Of a stretch of 64,000 nt of DNA, positions 29,299-39,062 are shown one piece after another. This stretch comes from Bacillus mycoides (GTDB lineage: Bacteria; Bacillota; Bacilli; Bacillales; Bacillaceae_G): NCBI RefSeq assembly GCF_001757995.1, contig NZ_LXLV01000020.1, forward strand, positions 124,001 to 188,000, read 5' to 3'. The stretch's first letter is position 1. Every line of letters begins with the position of its first letter. The notes beneath the pieces are model-generated. The model had not been told where the DNA came from. It saw nothing but the letters and a program-made list of their open reading frames with translations, and ran no database searches. A program made the translations under genes and the position numbers.

Positions 29299-32103
29299 AT
29301 GAGTAAGCGTTATGTCGTTGTTGATTTAGAGACGACAGGGAACTCCTGGAAGGATGGGAAGGATAAAATTACCCAAATTGCAGCTGTTGTAGTGGAAGAT
29401 GGAGAGATATTAGAGATTTTTTCATCTTTTATTAATCCGAAGAGAGAGATTCCCCTATTTATTACAGAACTAACTGGGATTGATGAAGACCTTGTAAAAC
29501 AAGCCCCGTTATTTCGAGATGTAGCCCCGATGATTGTTGAGCTATTACAAGGTGCGGCTTTTGTTGCACATAACGTTCACTTTGATTGGAATTTTTTAAA
29601 TGAAGAATTAAGACAGGCTGGATATACAGAAGTACATTGTCCTAAAATCGATACAGTTGAATTGGCGCAAATTCTTTTGCCGACAGCTGATAGTTATAAA
29701 TTACGTGATTTAGCTAAGCAACATGAACTAGAGCATGATCAACCACATCGTGCGGATAGTGATGCTCTTGCAACAGCGGAGTTGTTTTTACAATTTTTAA
29801 GTGAAATTGAAAAGTTACCACTGGTCACATTACAAGCGCTTTATGAATTAAGTGATGTTTTCCAAAGTGATATAGCTGATGTACTTTCTGAAAATATTTT
29901 AAAGAAAATGATGCACGGTAAAGAAGAGGCAGAGGAGTATGAAGTGTATCGAAATATTGCGCTTCGAAAGCGGAATTATTCTTTAAGCCTCAGTGAAACA
30001 TGCTCATCTAAATTTGATGCTTTCTTACATAAGACAATGGATAAACTTGAATTGAATATGCCAAAGTTTGAAAAAAGAGAAAGCCAACAGATTATGATGA
30101 AGGAAATATATACAGCGCTAAGAGATTCTAGGTTTTCACTGATTGAAGCAGGAACAGGTACGGGGAAGACGCTTGCATATTTACTTCCAAGTATTTATTT
30201 TGCAAAGAAAAAAGAAGAACCTGTCATTATAAGTACACAAACTGTACAATTGCAACAACAAATACTAGAAAAAGAAATTCCTTTATTAAAGAAAATAATG
30301 CCATTTTCATTTGAAGTGGCTCTTCTGAAAGGAAGAAAGCATTATTTGTGTCTACATAAATTTGAATATGCTTTGCAAGAGGAAGAGAAAAATTATGATA
30401 TAGCGCTCACAAAGGCAAAAATTTTAGTGTGGTTATTGCAAACGGAAACCGGCGATCGTGATGAATTAAATATTCCTGAGGGCGGAAAGTTACTTTGGAA
30501 CCGTATTTGTAGTGATGCATATAGTCCAGGCGGGATGCAAAGTAACTGGTTTAGTCGTTGTTTTTATCAACGAGCGAAGAATAAAGCATTGTTTGCAGAT
30601 ATTGTTATTACCAATCATGCGTTATTATTTCAAGATTTTTCAAGTGAAGAACCACTGTTTGCTTCATGTGAACATATTATTTTTGATGAAGCTCATCATA
30701 TCGAGGAAGCGGCGAGTAGAACATTCGGTGAACAGTTCTCATGTATGTATTTTCAATTAGCGCTATCTCGTCTTGGTACGCTAGAAACAGATGATGTGCT
30801 TTCTAAAGTATATAAAATGATGAAAAAATCAGAGCAAGCCTCTCGTTCGACTTTTCGTATGGTGAGTCATAGTTTGAAGGAATTGAAATTTGATGCGGAT
30901 GAACTATTCCAAATGTTACGTGCTTTCATATTTAAACAAACAAAGCAGGAACAAGGGATGAGCAATATGCCGCTCATTTATCGATATAACACGGAAGTAG
31001 AGACAGGTAAGCTATGGGATAGCATTACCGAGTTAACAAATCGTTTTGTATATGATGTAAGAAAATTAGTGACTACACTTGAGAAGCAAGTTGATATATT
31101 ACAAAGTAAATTAGAATGGGAGATGCATGTTGTTACAGGTGAATTTATGCACTTAATTGAGTTGTTGAGAAAGATGGTACAATCTTTACAATTACTCATT
31201 TTAGAAAAAAATTCATACGTGACATGGATGGAGACTGAAACGAAGGGAACGATTCATTCAACAGTTTTATATGCGCAGCCTGTTCATATTAGTGAAAGAT
31301 TTGCTGATGAATTTTTAACAGAAAAAAAGAGTGTTATTTTCACATCAGCGACGTTAACAGTTAGTGATTCATTTGACTATATAAAAGAGGAGCTAGGTTT
31401 ACATGATTTTGCGCCCAATACATTAAAGGTTCCATCACCATTTCGTTTTGAAGAACAAATGAAATTAATGGTTTCAACGGATGTGCCTTTTATTAAGCAA
31501 GCAAGTAATGAGGAATATATTGAGTCTGTATCGGCACATATTGCGAAAATAGCGAAAGCTACAAAAGGTAGAATGCTCGTTTTATTTACTTCGTATGAAA
31601 TGTTGAAAGAAGCGTATACGAATTTGAAAAGTGATGATGCATTAGAAGGATATTTATTATTAACACAAAGTGTGAATAATAAGAGCCGAAGTCGCCTCAT
31701 TCGTAAATTTCAAGAGTTCGACAAATCGATTTTGTTAGGAACAAGTAGTTTTTGGGAAGGGATAGATATACCTGGAGATGCTCTGAGTTGCCTTGTCATT
31801 GTCCGTCTGCCCTTTACGCCTCCTCATCAGCCGATGATGGAAGCAAAAGGAGAGTGGCTAAAAAATCAAGGAGAAGACGTATTCGCTAAGTTAGCGCTCC
31901 CGCAAGCGATATTACGTTTTAAACAAGGATTTGGTCGTCTTATTAGAACAAATACAGATACGGGAACGGTATTTGTACTAGATCGCCGTTTGACAAGCTC
32001 TTCCTATGGAAAACGATTTTTACAATCAATCCCAACTGTCCCGCTCTATGAAGGACCGTTAGAAGAATTGTTAGAGCAATTAAAGGAACGGCCAAATAAA
32101 TAA
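29299..32103 (+). CDS. dinG: DinG helicase with an N-terminal exonuclease domain
   Basis: The 934-aa protein has two parts. The N-terminus (residues 1-170) is a DEDD 3'-5' exonuclease of the DnaQ type, with VVDLETTGN at residue 7, HNVHFDWNF near residue 94 and HRADSDALATAEL near residue 152. The rest is a superfamily 2 helicase of the XPD/DinG type with P-loop EAGTGTGKT near residue 285, the DEAH box FDEAHH near residue 461 and QGFGRLIR near residue 876. It should act in DNA repair. ATG 29299 follows TTGAGGTG. This is the larger of two DinG-type proteins in the window. Confidence 0.93.
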   Translation: MSKRYVVVDLETTGNSWKDGKDKITQIAAVVVEDGEILEIFSSFINPKREIPLFITELTGIDEDLVKQAPLFRDVAPMIVELLQGAAFVAHNVHFDWNFLNEELRQAGYTEVHCPKIDTVELAQILLPTADSYKLRDLAKQHELEHDQPHRADSDALATAELFLQFLSEIEKLPLVTLQALYELSDVFQSDIADVLSENILKKMMHGKEEAEEYEVYRNIALRKRNYSLSLSETCSSKFDAFLHKTMDKLELNMPKFEKRESQQIMMKEIYTALRDSRFSLIEAGTGTGKTLAYLLPSIYFAKKKEEPVIISTQTVQLQQQILEKEIPLLKKIMPFSFEVALLKGRKHYLCLHKFEYALQEEEKNYDIALTKAKILVWLLQTETGDRDELNIPEGGKLLWNRICSDAYSPGGMQSNWFSRCFYQRAKNKALFADIVITNHALLFQDFSSEEPLFASCEHIIFDEAHHIEEAASRTFGEQFSCMYFQLALSRLGTLETDDVLSKVYKMMKKSEQASRSTFRMVSHSLKELKFDADELFQMLRAFIFKQTKQEQGMSNMPLIYRYNTEVETGKLWDSITELTNRFVYDVRKLVTTLEKQVDILQSKLEWEMHVVTGEFMHLIELLRKMVQSLQLLILEKNSYVTWMETETKGTIHSTVLYAQPVHISERFADEFLTEKKSVIFTSATLTVSDSFDYIKEELGLHDFAPNTLKVPSPFRFEEQMKLMVSTDVPFIKQASNEEYIESVSAHIAKIAKATKGRMLVLFTSYEMLKEAYTNLKSDDALEGYLLLTQSVNNKSRSRLIRKFQEFDKSILLGTSSFWEGIDIPGDALSCLVIVRLPFTPPHQPMMEAKGEWLKNQGEDVFAKLALPQAILRFKQGFGRLIRTNTDTGTVFVLDRRLTSSSYGKRFLQSIPTVPLYEGPLEELLEQLKERPNK

Positions 32104-32117
32104 AATTGGAAGAAAAA

Positions 32118-32149
32118 TACGCCTGAAGTACATTTAAACTTCAGGCGTA
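32118..32149. other. Perfect inverted repeat after dinG
   Basis: A 12-bp perfect stem (tacgcctgaagt) lies 14 bp after the dinG stop. On the plus strand it is followed by A residues rather than T. A T tract exists only on the minus-strand side, where I see no gene to terminate. It may protect the dinG mRNA end or terminate weakly. Confidence 0.6.
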
Positions 32150-32243
32150 AAAAATGTGGGTAGGAGGAATTTTATTTTTCTTACTTCTTGTACACAAAAT
32201 ATATTGCTTTTCGATTTGAAACCTTTTTTTGCTGTACATGTCC

Positions 32244-32252
32244 TGCTATAAT
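32244..32252 (+). promoter_or_regulatory. Extended -10 promoter for ypmA-ypmB-aspB
   Basis: TGCTATAAT forms an extended -10 about 100 bp before ypmA; the -35 region is T-rich and weak. Confidence 0.45.
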
Positions 32253-32353
32253 AGATGGGTGATGAAGCAGGGGTTGTAAAGAATGTACTCTTATTGTAAC
32301 CGCATTGCGTTCTTCTATAATTAGAAATTTTTGTGTAACGGAGGAGTTTTTTC

Positions 32354-32524
32354 ATGGATAAGAAAATCGAAGTCCTATCAACGACGCGTATTAAATATTC
32401 GTCTGACTTGTATAAAATTGTTGATAGCTTGAATCGTACGTTAAAAGAGCAGGACCTCATGTTCGGATTAGCATTAGACGAAAAAGATAAAGAAATAGCT
32501 GTATTTACGATTTACAGAACGTAG
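32354..32524 (+). CDS. ypmA: YpmA family small protein
   Basis: The 56-aa reading frame starts at ATG 32354 behind a strong ACGGAGGAG site and ends seven bases before ypmB. It reads MDKKIEVLST at its start and LMFGLALDEKDKEIAVFTIY near its end, which fits the YpmA family of the same length. The position between dinG and ypmB matches B. subtilis. The protein has no membrane segment. Its function is unknown. Confidence 0.85.
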   Translation: MDKKIEVLSTTRIKYSSDLYKIVDSLNRTLKEQDLMFGLALDEKDKEIAVFTIYRT

Positions 32525-32531
32525 TGATACA

Positions 32532-33035
32532 ATGAAAAAGTGGATCTTTACAATCATTATCATTATCGTTGCTAGCGGAATATATGGGGCGTATGTTTAT
32601 AATAAAGCGATGGAAAAGAAAATTCCAAAAGAGTCAAAGTCTGTAGAAATTGCAAAAGAAAAAGCAAAGCTTACAAATGTGAAATCTGTGGATTATTATA
32701 ACGGAGAATCTTCATATACAGTCGTACAAGGTACAGATGAAAAAGGAGAACAACTTATTGTTTGGGTGCCTGAGAAAAAAGGGGAAACTATAGTAAAGAA
32801 AAAGAGCGAAGGTATTTCTGAAAAAGATGCTTTACAAAGAACGATTGAACAAGTCGGAGATGAAAGTAAAGAACCCAAAAGTAAGCCGAAAGAAATTTTA
32901 AAAGTAAAATTAGGCGTTGAAAACAATATACCACTATGGGAAGTTACATATATTGATGATGACAATCGTTATAGTTACTACAATCTTGCGTTTCAAGATG
33001 GTCAGTTTTTAAAACGATATAGCATTGAAAAATAG
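32532..33035 (+). CDS. ypmB: YpmB family membrane-anchored protein
   Basis: The 167-aa product has one N-terminal membrane segment (residues 4-20) and an outside domain of the PepSY-like DUF5590 type, with SEKDALQRTIEQ near residue 95. It lies seven bases after ypmA and 18 before aspB. ATG 32532 lacks a strong site of its own, which suggests coupling to ypmA. The function is unknown. Confidence 0.82.
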   Translation: MKKWIFTIIIIIVASGIYGAYVYNKAMEKKIPKESKSVEIAKEKAKLTNVKSVDYYNGESSYTVVQGTDEKGEQLIVWVPEKKGETIVKKKSEGISEKDALQRTIEQVGDESKEPKSKPKEILKVKLGVENNIPLWEVTYIDDDNRYSYYNLAFQDGQFLKRYSIEK

Positions 33036-33053
33036 ATGTAGGGGGAACTACAA

Positions 33054-34241
33054 ATGAAATTAGCAAAGCGAGTAGCTGCTTTAACACCATCTGCAACTTT
33101 AGAAATTACAGCAAAGGCACAAGCATTAAAAGCAGAAGGTCATGATGTAATTGGATTAGGAGCAGGAGAACCTGACTTTAATACGCCAGAACATATTATG
33201 GATGCTGCGCATAAAGCGATGTTAGAAGGACATACGAAGTATACACCAACAGGTGGATTACAAGCGTTAAAACAAGAAATTGTGAAGAAGTTTACGCGTG
33301 ATCAAGGAATTGCGTATGATCCATCTGAAATTATTGTATGTAATGGTGCCAAGCATGCATTATATACATTATTCCAAGTGTTACTTGATGAAGGAGATGA
33401 AGTTATCATCCCAACTCCTTATTGGGTAAGTTATCCTGAGCAAGTAAAGCTTGCTGGTGGTAAGCCAGTTTATGTAGAAGGTCTAGAAGGCAATGAGTAC
33501 AAAATTACAGCAAAGCAGCTGCGTGAGGCAATTACAGAGAAAACGAAAGCAGTTATTATTAATTCACCGAGCAATCCAACAGGGATGATTTACAGCAAAG
33601 AAGAATTACAACAGCTTGGAGAAGTATGTTTAGAGCATGATATCTTAATCGTTTCAGATGAAATTTATGAAAAATTAATTTATGGTGATGTAGAATATAC
33701 TTCAATTGCCCAGCTTTCTAATGCATTAAAAGAACAAACACTTATTATTAATGGTGTATCTAAATCACATTCTATGACAGGGTGGCGCATTGGATATGCA
33801 GCAGGAAATAAGCAGCTTATTAAAGCGATGACGAACTTAGCGAGTCATAGTACGTCAAACCCTACTTCAATTGCTCAATACGGTGCAATTGCTGCGTATG
33901 CAGGCTCACAAGAACCTGTAGAAACAATGCGTCAAGCGTTTGAAGAAAGATTGAACATTATTTATGATAAATTAATTCAAATTCCTGGTTTTACTTGCAT
34001 TAAGCCACAAGGTGCTTTTTACTTGTTCCCAAATGTAAAAGAAGCCGTAGCATTAGCTGGGTATGATACAGTTGATGAGTGGGCAAAAGCATTATTAGAA
34101 GAAGAAAAGGTGGCTCTTGTTCCAGGTACAGGATTTGGTGCACCAAATAACGTTCGATTATCGTATGCGACATCTCTTGAGCAAGTTGAGAAAGCATTAG
34201 AACGAATTCATACGTTCATGAAAAGTAAAGTACAGGCTTAA
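33054..34241 (+). CDS. aspB: Aspartate aminotransferase
   Basis: This PLP enzyme interconverts aspartate and oxaloacetate with glutamate/2-oxoglutarate. The 395-aa product has GAGEPDFNTP near residue 38, NSPSNPTG near residue 172, and the PLP lysine in NGVSKSHSMTGWRIGY near residue 234. TAGGGGGAAC precedes ATG 33054. A strong terminator follows. Confidence 0.95.
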   Translation: MKLAKRVAALTPSATLEITAKAQALKAEGHDVIGLGAGEPDFNTPEHIMDAAHKAMLEGHTKYTPTGGLQALKQEIVKKFTRDQGIAYDPSEIIVCNGAKHALYTLFQVLLDEGDEVIIPTPYWVSYPEQVKLAGGKPVYVEGLEGNEYKITAKQLREAITEKTKAVIINSPSNPTGMIYSKEELQQLGEVCLEHDILIVSDEIYEKLIYGDVEYTSIAQLSNALKEQTLIINGVSKSHSMTGWRIGYAAGNKQLIKAMTNLASHSTSNPTSIAQYGAIAAYAGSQEPVETMRQAFEERLNIIYDKLIQIPGFTCIKPQGAFYLFPNVKEAVALAGYDTVDEWAKALLEEEKVALVPGTGFGAPNNVRLSYATSLEQVEKALERIHTFMKSKVQA

Positions 34242-34265
34242 TCGTCTGTTTCTTGTAGTAAATGG

Positions 34266-34299
34266 AAAAAAACCTCCCTATATATAGGGAGGTTTTTTT
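34266..34299 (+). terminator. Terminator after aspB
   Basis: The stem aaaacctcccta / tagggaggtttt is followed by T residues. Confidence 0.92.
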
Positions 34300-34362
34300 G
34301 ACGAATTGTGGCAAAAAGAAATGGCTAAAGGTGTGTTATACTAGAAAGCGAGGTGTTTGGTG

Positions 34363-35070
34363 ATGAAAAAGAAAATGATGTTACAATGGTTTGAACAGGG
34401 AAGCATAGCGATTCCTAAATTACTTATGATGCATTATAAAAAGCTAGGTTTAAATGAGACGGAATTTATGGTAGTACTTCATGTACACACATTTTTAGAA
34501 TCAGGTAATTCGTTCCCGACTCCTTCAGAGATTTCAGAACGGATGACGATAACAGAAATGAAATGCATGGAAGTGATTCAGACTTTAATCCAAAAAGGTT
34601 TTTTAGCACTAGAAGGTGGACAAAGATCTGAAGCGATGATGTGTGAAAGTTATTCTTTACAACCACTGTGGGAAAAAATATTACACTTTTTAATGAATGA
34701 ATCTATAGAGGAAGAGCAAAAAGAACAAAAACAAATTCAAGTAAATTTATATACAGTATTTGAAAAAGAATTCGGAAGACCACTTTCGCCATTTGAATGT
34801 GAAACATTAGGGATGTGGGAAGATCAAGATCAACACCATCCAAATTTAATTCAAGCGGCTCTTCGTGAAGCTGTTATGAGTGGTAAACTTAATTTCCGGT
34901 ATATTGATCGTATTTTGTTTGAGTGGAAAAAGAACGGAATTAAAACGGTAGATCAAGCGCAAAATCAAGGCCAGAAATTTAGAGCGAATCAACAACGCAC
35001 ACAACAAACGACAAAACAAGAGACGAAATTTACTGGGAAAGTGCCTTTTTATAATTGGTTGGAGCAGTAG
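34363..35070 (+). CDS. dnaD: DNA replication protein DnaD
   Basis: DnaD helps DnaA and DnaB load the replicative helicase and remodels DNA. The 235-aa product has an N-terminal winged-helix domain (residues about 1-115) and the C-terminal DnaD domain (residues about 128-200), followed by a polar Q/T-rich tail ending KVPFYNWLEQ. I chose ATG 34363, seven bases after AGGTG; TTG and GTG codons directly upstream are possible alternatives. It is followed by nth at 15 bp, as in B. subtilis. Confidence 0.93.
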   Translation: MKKKMMLQWFEQGSIAIPKLLMMHYKKLGLNETEFMVVLHVHTFLESGNSFPTPSEISERMTITEMKCMEVIQTLIQKGFLALEGGQRSEAMMCESYSLQPLWEKILHFLMNESIEEEQKEQKQIQVNLYTVFEKEFGRPLSPFECETLGMWEDQDQHHPNLIQAALREAVMSGKLNFRYIDRILFEWKKNGIKTVDQAQNQGQKFRANQQRTQQTTKQETKFTGKVPFYNWLEQ

Positions 35071-35085
35071 TGTAGGAGGAAAGAT

Positions 35086-35733
35086 ATGTTGAACAAAACG
35101 CAAATTCGTTATTGTTTAGATACAATGGCGGATATGTATCCAGAAGCGCATTGTGAATTAATTCATGATAATCCATTTGAACTTGTAATCGCAGTGGCAT
35201 TATCTGCACAATGCACAGATGCACTTGTGAATAAAGTGACGAAAAACTTATTTCAAAAATATAAAACACCAGAAGATTATTTAAGTGTGTCTTTAGAAGA
35301 ATTACAACAAGATATACGTTCCATTGGATTGTTTAGAAATAAGGCGAAAAATATTCAAAAATTGTGCCGGATGTTACTAGATGATTATAACGGGAAAGTT
35401 CCAGAAGACCGTGACGAGCTGACGAAATTACCTGGAGTAGGGAGAAAGACAGCGAATGTAGTTGTTTCGGTAGCATTTGGAATTCCAGCAATTGCTGTTG
35501 ATACGCATGTAGAGAGAGTAAGTAAACGGTTAGCAATTTGTAGATGGAAAGATTCTGTGTTAGAAGTGGAAAAGACATTGATGAAGAAAATTCCAATGGA
35601 TGAGTGGGGAGTTACACACCATCGTATGATTTTCTTTGGACGTTATTACTGTAAGGCGCAGCGACCACAATGTGAAGAGTGCCGATTACTAGAAATATGT
35701 CGTGAAGGAAAGAAACGAATGAAGGGGAAATAA
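35086..35733 (+). CDS. nth: Endonuclease III
   Basis: This DNA glycosylase/AP lyase removes oxidised pyrimidines in base excision repair. The 215-aa product has the helix-hairpin-helix with catalytic lysine in LPGVGRKTANVV near residue 112, the catalytic aspartate in AVDTHVERVSKRL near residue 138, and the C-terminal 4Fe-4S ligands in CKAQRPQCEECRLLEIC. GTAGGAGGAAAG precedes ATG 35086. Confidence 0.97.
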   Translation: MLNKTQIRYCLDTMADMYPEAHCELIHDNPFELVIAVALSAQCTDALVNKVTKNLFQKYKTPEDYLSVSLEELQQDIRSIGLFRNKAKNIQKLCRMLLDDYNGKVPEDRDELTKLPGVGRKTANVVVSVAFGIPAIAVDTHVERVSKRLAICRWKDSVLEVEKTLMKKIPMDEWGVTHHRMIFFGRYYCKAQRPQCEECRLLEICREGKKRMKGK

Positions 35734-35736
35734 AGG

Positions 35737-36255
35737 ATGGAGCGAGTTATAGAAATACCGAAAGAGTTTCGGTACGTACCATTTTTTAAAAAGAGTGCAA
35801 ATTCGATTACGTATAATACAGACCAGTCTTTTGAAGAGATAATACAAAATACTTACTTTGTATTTGATATTGAAAGACAATATGAGCCGTGGAATGAAAT
35901 TGAAACAAGTATTCCAGCGGTGTTAAATGTATGGAAAAGCAGGCATGAAGAAATTGCTACACTATTTCGAAACCGAAAAAAACAAGAAGCTGAGGGTCCG
36001 ATGATTCTTTTTGCAGCACACTTGCTATCGGTTGTATATTGGCTAAATGAGAAGCCTGTTCATAGTTTGAATGAGATGCAAGTAAATACGAATGAATTGG
36101 AAGCACAACCTGTTAATTTTATAGAACGATACTCATTTATTATAAAGAAACCGAGTAATTATCATTCGTATATTCAATTAGCACAGTTGTATATTGAAAT
36201 AGAAAAGCTACATGTTAAGAAAGTGATAACAAAAAAGAAGTCCTTTTCTCGTTAA
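35737..36255 (+). CDS. ypoC: YpoC family protein
   Basis: The 172-aa protein starts three bases after the nth stop and is the last gene of the dnaD-nth-ypoC group, as in B. subtilis. It has no signal peptide, membrane segment or motif I can assign a function to. The C-terminus is lysine-rich. The terminator hairpin overlaps its end. Confidence 0.8.
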   Translation: MERVIEIPKEFRYVPFFKKSANSITYNTDQSFEEIIQNTYFVFDIERQYEPWNEIETSIPAVLNVWKSRHEEIATLFRNRKKQEAEGPMILFAAHLLSVVYWLNEKPVHSLNEMQVNTNELEAQPVNFIERYSFIIKKPSNYHSYIQLAQLYIEIEKLHVKKVITKKKSFSR

Positions 36256-36274
36256 GAGTAAGGACTTCTTTTTT
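36231..36274. terminator. Bidirectional terminator between ypoC and ponA
   Basis: The 15-bp stem aaaaaagaagtcctt and its complement has A and T tracts on both sides and serves both converging genes. Confidence 0.9.
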
Positions 36275-36278
36275 GTTA

Positions 36279-38996
36279 TTAAGACTCTGATGTAACAACA
36301 TCTCCGTCTGCGTGAGGTGTATCTCCTCCGGTATTCTGTTGGTGCTGCTCTTCTTCAGCTTTTTTTCTAGCTTCTTCTTCAGCTTTTCTCTTAGCTTCTT
36401 CTTCAGCTTTTTTCTTAGCTTCTTCGTCAGCCTTCTTCTTAGCTTCTTCGTCAGCCTTCTTCTTAGCCTCTTCTTCAGCAGCTTTCTTTTGAGCTTCTTC
36501 TTGCTGTTTACGTTGTTGTTCTTGTTGTTGCTTCTGTTGTTGTTCTTGTTGTTTACGCTGATCTTCGTCAGCTTTTTTTGTAGCTTCTTCTTGTTTTAGT
36601 TTATCTTCATTGGCCTTTTTCTGGGCCTCTTCGTCAGCCTTTTTCTTAGCTTCTTCGTCAGCCTTCTTCTTAGCCTCTTCCTCAGCTTTTTTCGCATCTG
36701 GAGTTCCGCCAGGCGCAGTGAATGATGCACCAATTGCAGGACTTGTTCCAGTACCCTTTTTCGCTACTACAGAGAAGCTGTAAGTAACACCTGGTTTAAT
36801 ACCACCAAGAGTAGCTGTCGTACCGCTTACTGACAAGCTACCACTAGAACCGTCAGTAGCTTTATAGCTTGCTGCGTATGCATCAACATTTGATGATGGT
36901 CCAGACCAGTTCAGTGTCACTGTGCTAGCACCATCGAAAGCGACATTAAGGCCACTAGGTGGATCTACTTTAATTTCTTTAACTGCATCTTTTTTCGCAC
37001 CTTTAATGTACAGTTCTCCATTTAATTCTTGTACAGAAGAAGGGCGCTCGAAACGAGATTTATCTGTAGCAAATTTGCTCATCATCACTTGGAACATTTG
37101 TTGTGCAATTTTAGTATAACGATCGCTAATGTAATTTTCTGGACCATTCTTTTCGTAACCAGTCCACACAGCCATCGTATATTGTGGTGTATATCCAGCA
37201 AACCAGCTATCTCTGTTTGCATCAGATGGGATGCCATATTTTTTTATATCTTTTGCATCAAAGTTTTGTGTTCCTGTTTTACCAGCAACGTCGAATCCAG
37301 AAACATATGCTGTTGGCCCTGTACCGCCAGAACCAGGTTTTACTACGTCACGAAGAACGTCAGTAACCATGTAAGCTGTATAGTCGTGCATTGCACGTTG
37401 TTCTTTCGGTTTAAAGCTTTTCTTTTTCCCGTCTGGGAAGATGACTTCTTTTACGAAGTGAGGTTTATTATAAACACCGTCATTACCAAACGCTGCATAT
37501 GCACCTGCTACTGCTAATGGAGAACTATCGTTACTACCAATTGCAGTAGATTCATGTACTCCATTTTCAAACGTCATGCCTAAACCTTCAGCAAACTCTT
37601 GTGACTTAGTAAGACCAACTGTTTGAGCTGTCTTTAAAGCCGGGATGTTTAATGACTTCTTCAATGCTTCACGAAGTGAAACGTCACCTTTAAAATTACC
37701 TGTAGCATTTTTAATCTTTGTGCCATTAGAGTAAGTGTAATCAGAGTCATTTAATTGATGATAAGTAGACCATTGAAGATTCTCAATTGCTGGACCATAG
37801 TCGAAAATTGGTTTCATTGTTGAACCAACTTGGCGTTTTAAATCAACTGCCATATTATGACCTTTGAAAGTAGACTTACTTTCTTTACGCCCAGCACCAA
37901 TTGCTCGAACTTCTCCAGACTGTGTATCCATAAATACAAATGATCCTTGGAACTGATCGTTTGGATATTTAATGATATTACCATCCATAATTTTCTCAGC
38001 GTAATCTTGAGCATCTTGATCAAGTGTTGTATGAATCGTTAAACCATCTGAACCGATATTTACATCAGGGTATTCTTTTTCAACTTCCTTTACAACAGCA
38101 TCTAAAAATGCTTGGTATTTCATTTCAGTTACTTCTGAAGATGGAAGAAGTCCTTGTGTTACAGGGATTTGCATCGCGTCATTCATTTCTTGTTTCGTTA
38201 TATACCCGTGTCGGTTCATTAATGTTAATACGATATTACGACGTTTCGTTGCTCTATCAACGTTATCTGGTTTTGTTGGATCATAAATGTTAGGACCTTG
38301 GGGTAAACCAGCGAGCATTGCAGCTTCGTGTAGTTGTATGTCTTTTAAATCTTTGCCGTAATATTTTTTGGCAGCTGTTGAAATACCATAAGAGCGATTA
38401 CCTAGGTTAATCTTATTTAAGTACATTTCTAAAATTTCATGTTTTGAATACTGTTGCTCTAACTTATAAGATAAGTACCATTCCTGCACTTTTCTTTTTG
38501 CAGTTTTGTCCATCGTTAGAAAATAGTTTTTAACTACTTGCTGTGTAATCGTACTACCACCTTGTGAGCCGAAGCCACCAGTGACATTTTCCATGACTGC
38601 CATTCCAGTACGTCTAAAATCAATTCCATTATGATCGTAGAAACGAGCATCCTCAGTCGCAAGGAATGCACTTTCAATTACTTTTGGAATTTGATCGTAT
38701 GTAACATGGGTTCGTTTTTCAGCACCATATTCATAGAAGAAATTTCCGTTTTTATCAAGAAACTTTGTTGATAAAGGATTGACTAGCTTTGATTTGTCTA
38801 GTTTTGGAGCGTCCTTTACCATAACAAAGAAAGCCGAAACGCCAGCTACGAGGCCGACGATACCAAGAAGTAGACAACCTATAAGGAATTTCTTGAAAAA
38901 GGAACCTTTTTTCTTTGGCTTTTCTTCTTTATGAGTTTCTTTCGTTTGATTTTTTACATGATTTCGTTCTGTACGAGAACGATAATTATCTGACAT
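36279..38996 (-). CDS. ponA: Class A penicillin-binding protein 1A/1B
   Basis: This bifunctional enzyme polymerises and crosslinks peptidoglycan. In order: a cytoplasmic basic N-terminus, one membrane segment (residues about 33-58), a GT51 transglycosylase domain (EDARFYDHNGID near residue 94, GGSTITQQVVKN near 127), a transpeptidase domain with active-site STMK near residue 391, SLN near 449 and KTGT near 571, a fibronectin type III domain (about 690-780), and a charged tail of repeated KKADEEAKKK-like units to residue 905. ATG 38996 follows GGTAGGAG. It lies downstream of recU, the usual Firmicute pairing. Confidence 0.95.
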   Translation of the reverse strand: MSDNYRSRTERNHVKNQTKETHKEEKPKKKGSFFKKFLIGCLLLGIVGLVAGVSAFFVMVKDAPKLDKSKLVNPLSTKFLDKNGNFFYEYGAEKRTHVTYDQIPKVIESAFLATEDARFYDHNGIDFRRTGMAVMENVTGGFGSQGGSTITQQVVKNYFLTMDKTAKRKVQEWYLSYKLEQQYSKHEILEMYLNKINLGNRSYGISTAAKKYYGKDLKDIQLHEAAMLAGLPQGPNIYDPTKPDNVDRATKRRNIVLTLMNRHGYITKQEMNDAMQIPVTQGLLPSSEVTEMKYQAFLDAVVKEVEKEYPDVNIGSDGLTIHTTLDQDAQDYAEKIMDGNIIKYPNDQFQGSFVFMDTQSGEVRAIGAGRKESKSTFKGHNMAVDLKRQVGSTMKPIFDYGPAIENLQWSTYHQLNDSDYTYSNGTKIKNATGNFKGDVSLREALKKSLNIPALKTAQTVGLTKSQEFAEGLGMTFENGVHESTAIGSNDSSPLAVAGAYAAFGNDGVYNKPHFVKEVIFPDGKKKSFKPKEQRAMHDYTAYMVTDVLRDVVKPGSGGTGPTAYVSGFDVAGKTGTQNFDAKDIKKYGIPSDANRDSWFAGYTPQYTMAVWTGYEKNGPENYISDRYTKIAQQMFQVMMSKFATDKSRFERPSSVQELNGELYIKGAKKDAVKEIKVDPPSGLNVAFDGASTVTLNWSGPSSNVDAYAASYKATDGSSGSLSVSGTTATLGGIKPGVTYSFSVVAKKGTGTSPAIGASFTAPGGTPDAKKAEEEAKKKADEEAKKKADEEAQKKANEDKLKQEEATKKADEDQRKQQEQQQKQQQEQQRKQQEEAQKKAAEEEAKKKADEEAKKKADEEAKKKAEEEAKRKAEEEARKKAEEEQHQQNTGGDTPHADGDVVTSES
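36340..36690 (-). repeat. Low-complexity repeat coding for the PonA tail
   Basis: Degenerate 24-bp-like units coding for KADEEAKK/KAEEEAKK alternate with a glutamine-rich stretch of about 20 residues (QQQEQQRKQQ type). The plus strand is correspondingly rich in cttctt. Confidence 0.85.
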
Positions 38997-39062
38997 TATA
39001 CTTTCTCCTACCTTTCATTCTCTCCCCCAAAAGTCGAAAAAAGAGCCTTAGTGATGACTCTA

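Noticed and set aside
32118-32149. Ordinary terminator for dinG
   Set aside because: The hairpin has no T tract on the plus strand, so I list it only as an inverted repeat.
36312-36599. Plus-strand frame opposite the ponA tail
   Set aside because: Its Phe/Ser/Leu-only product reflects the cttctt repeat of the opposite strand.
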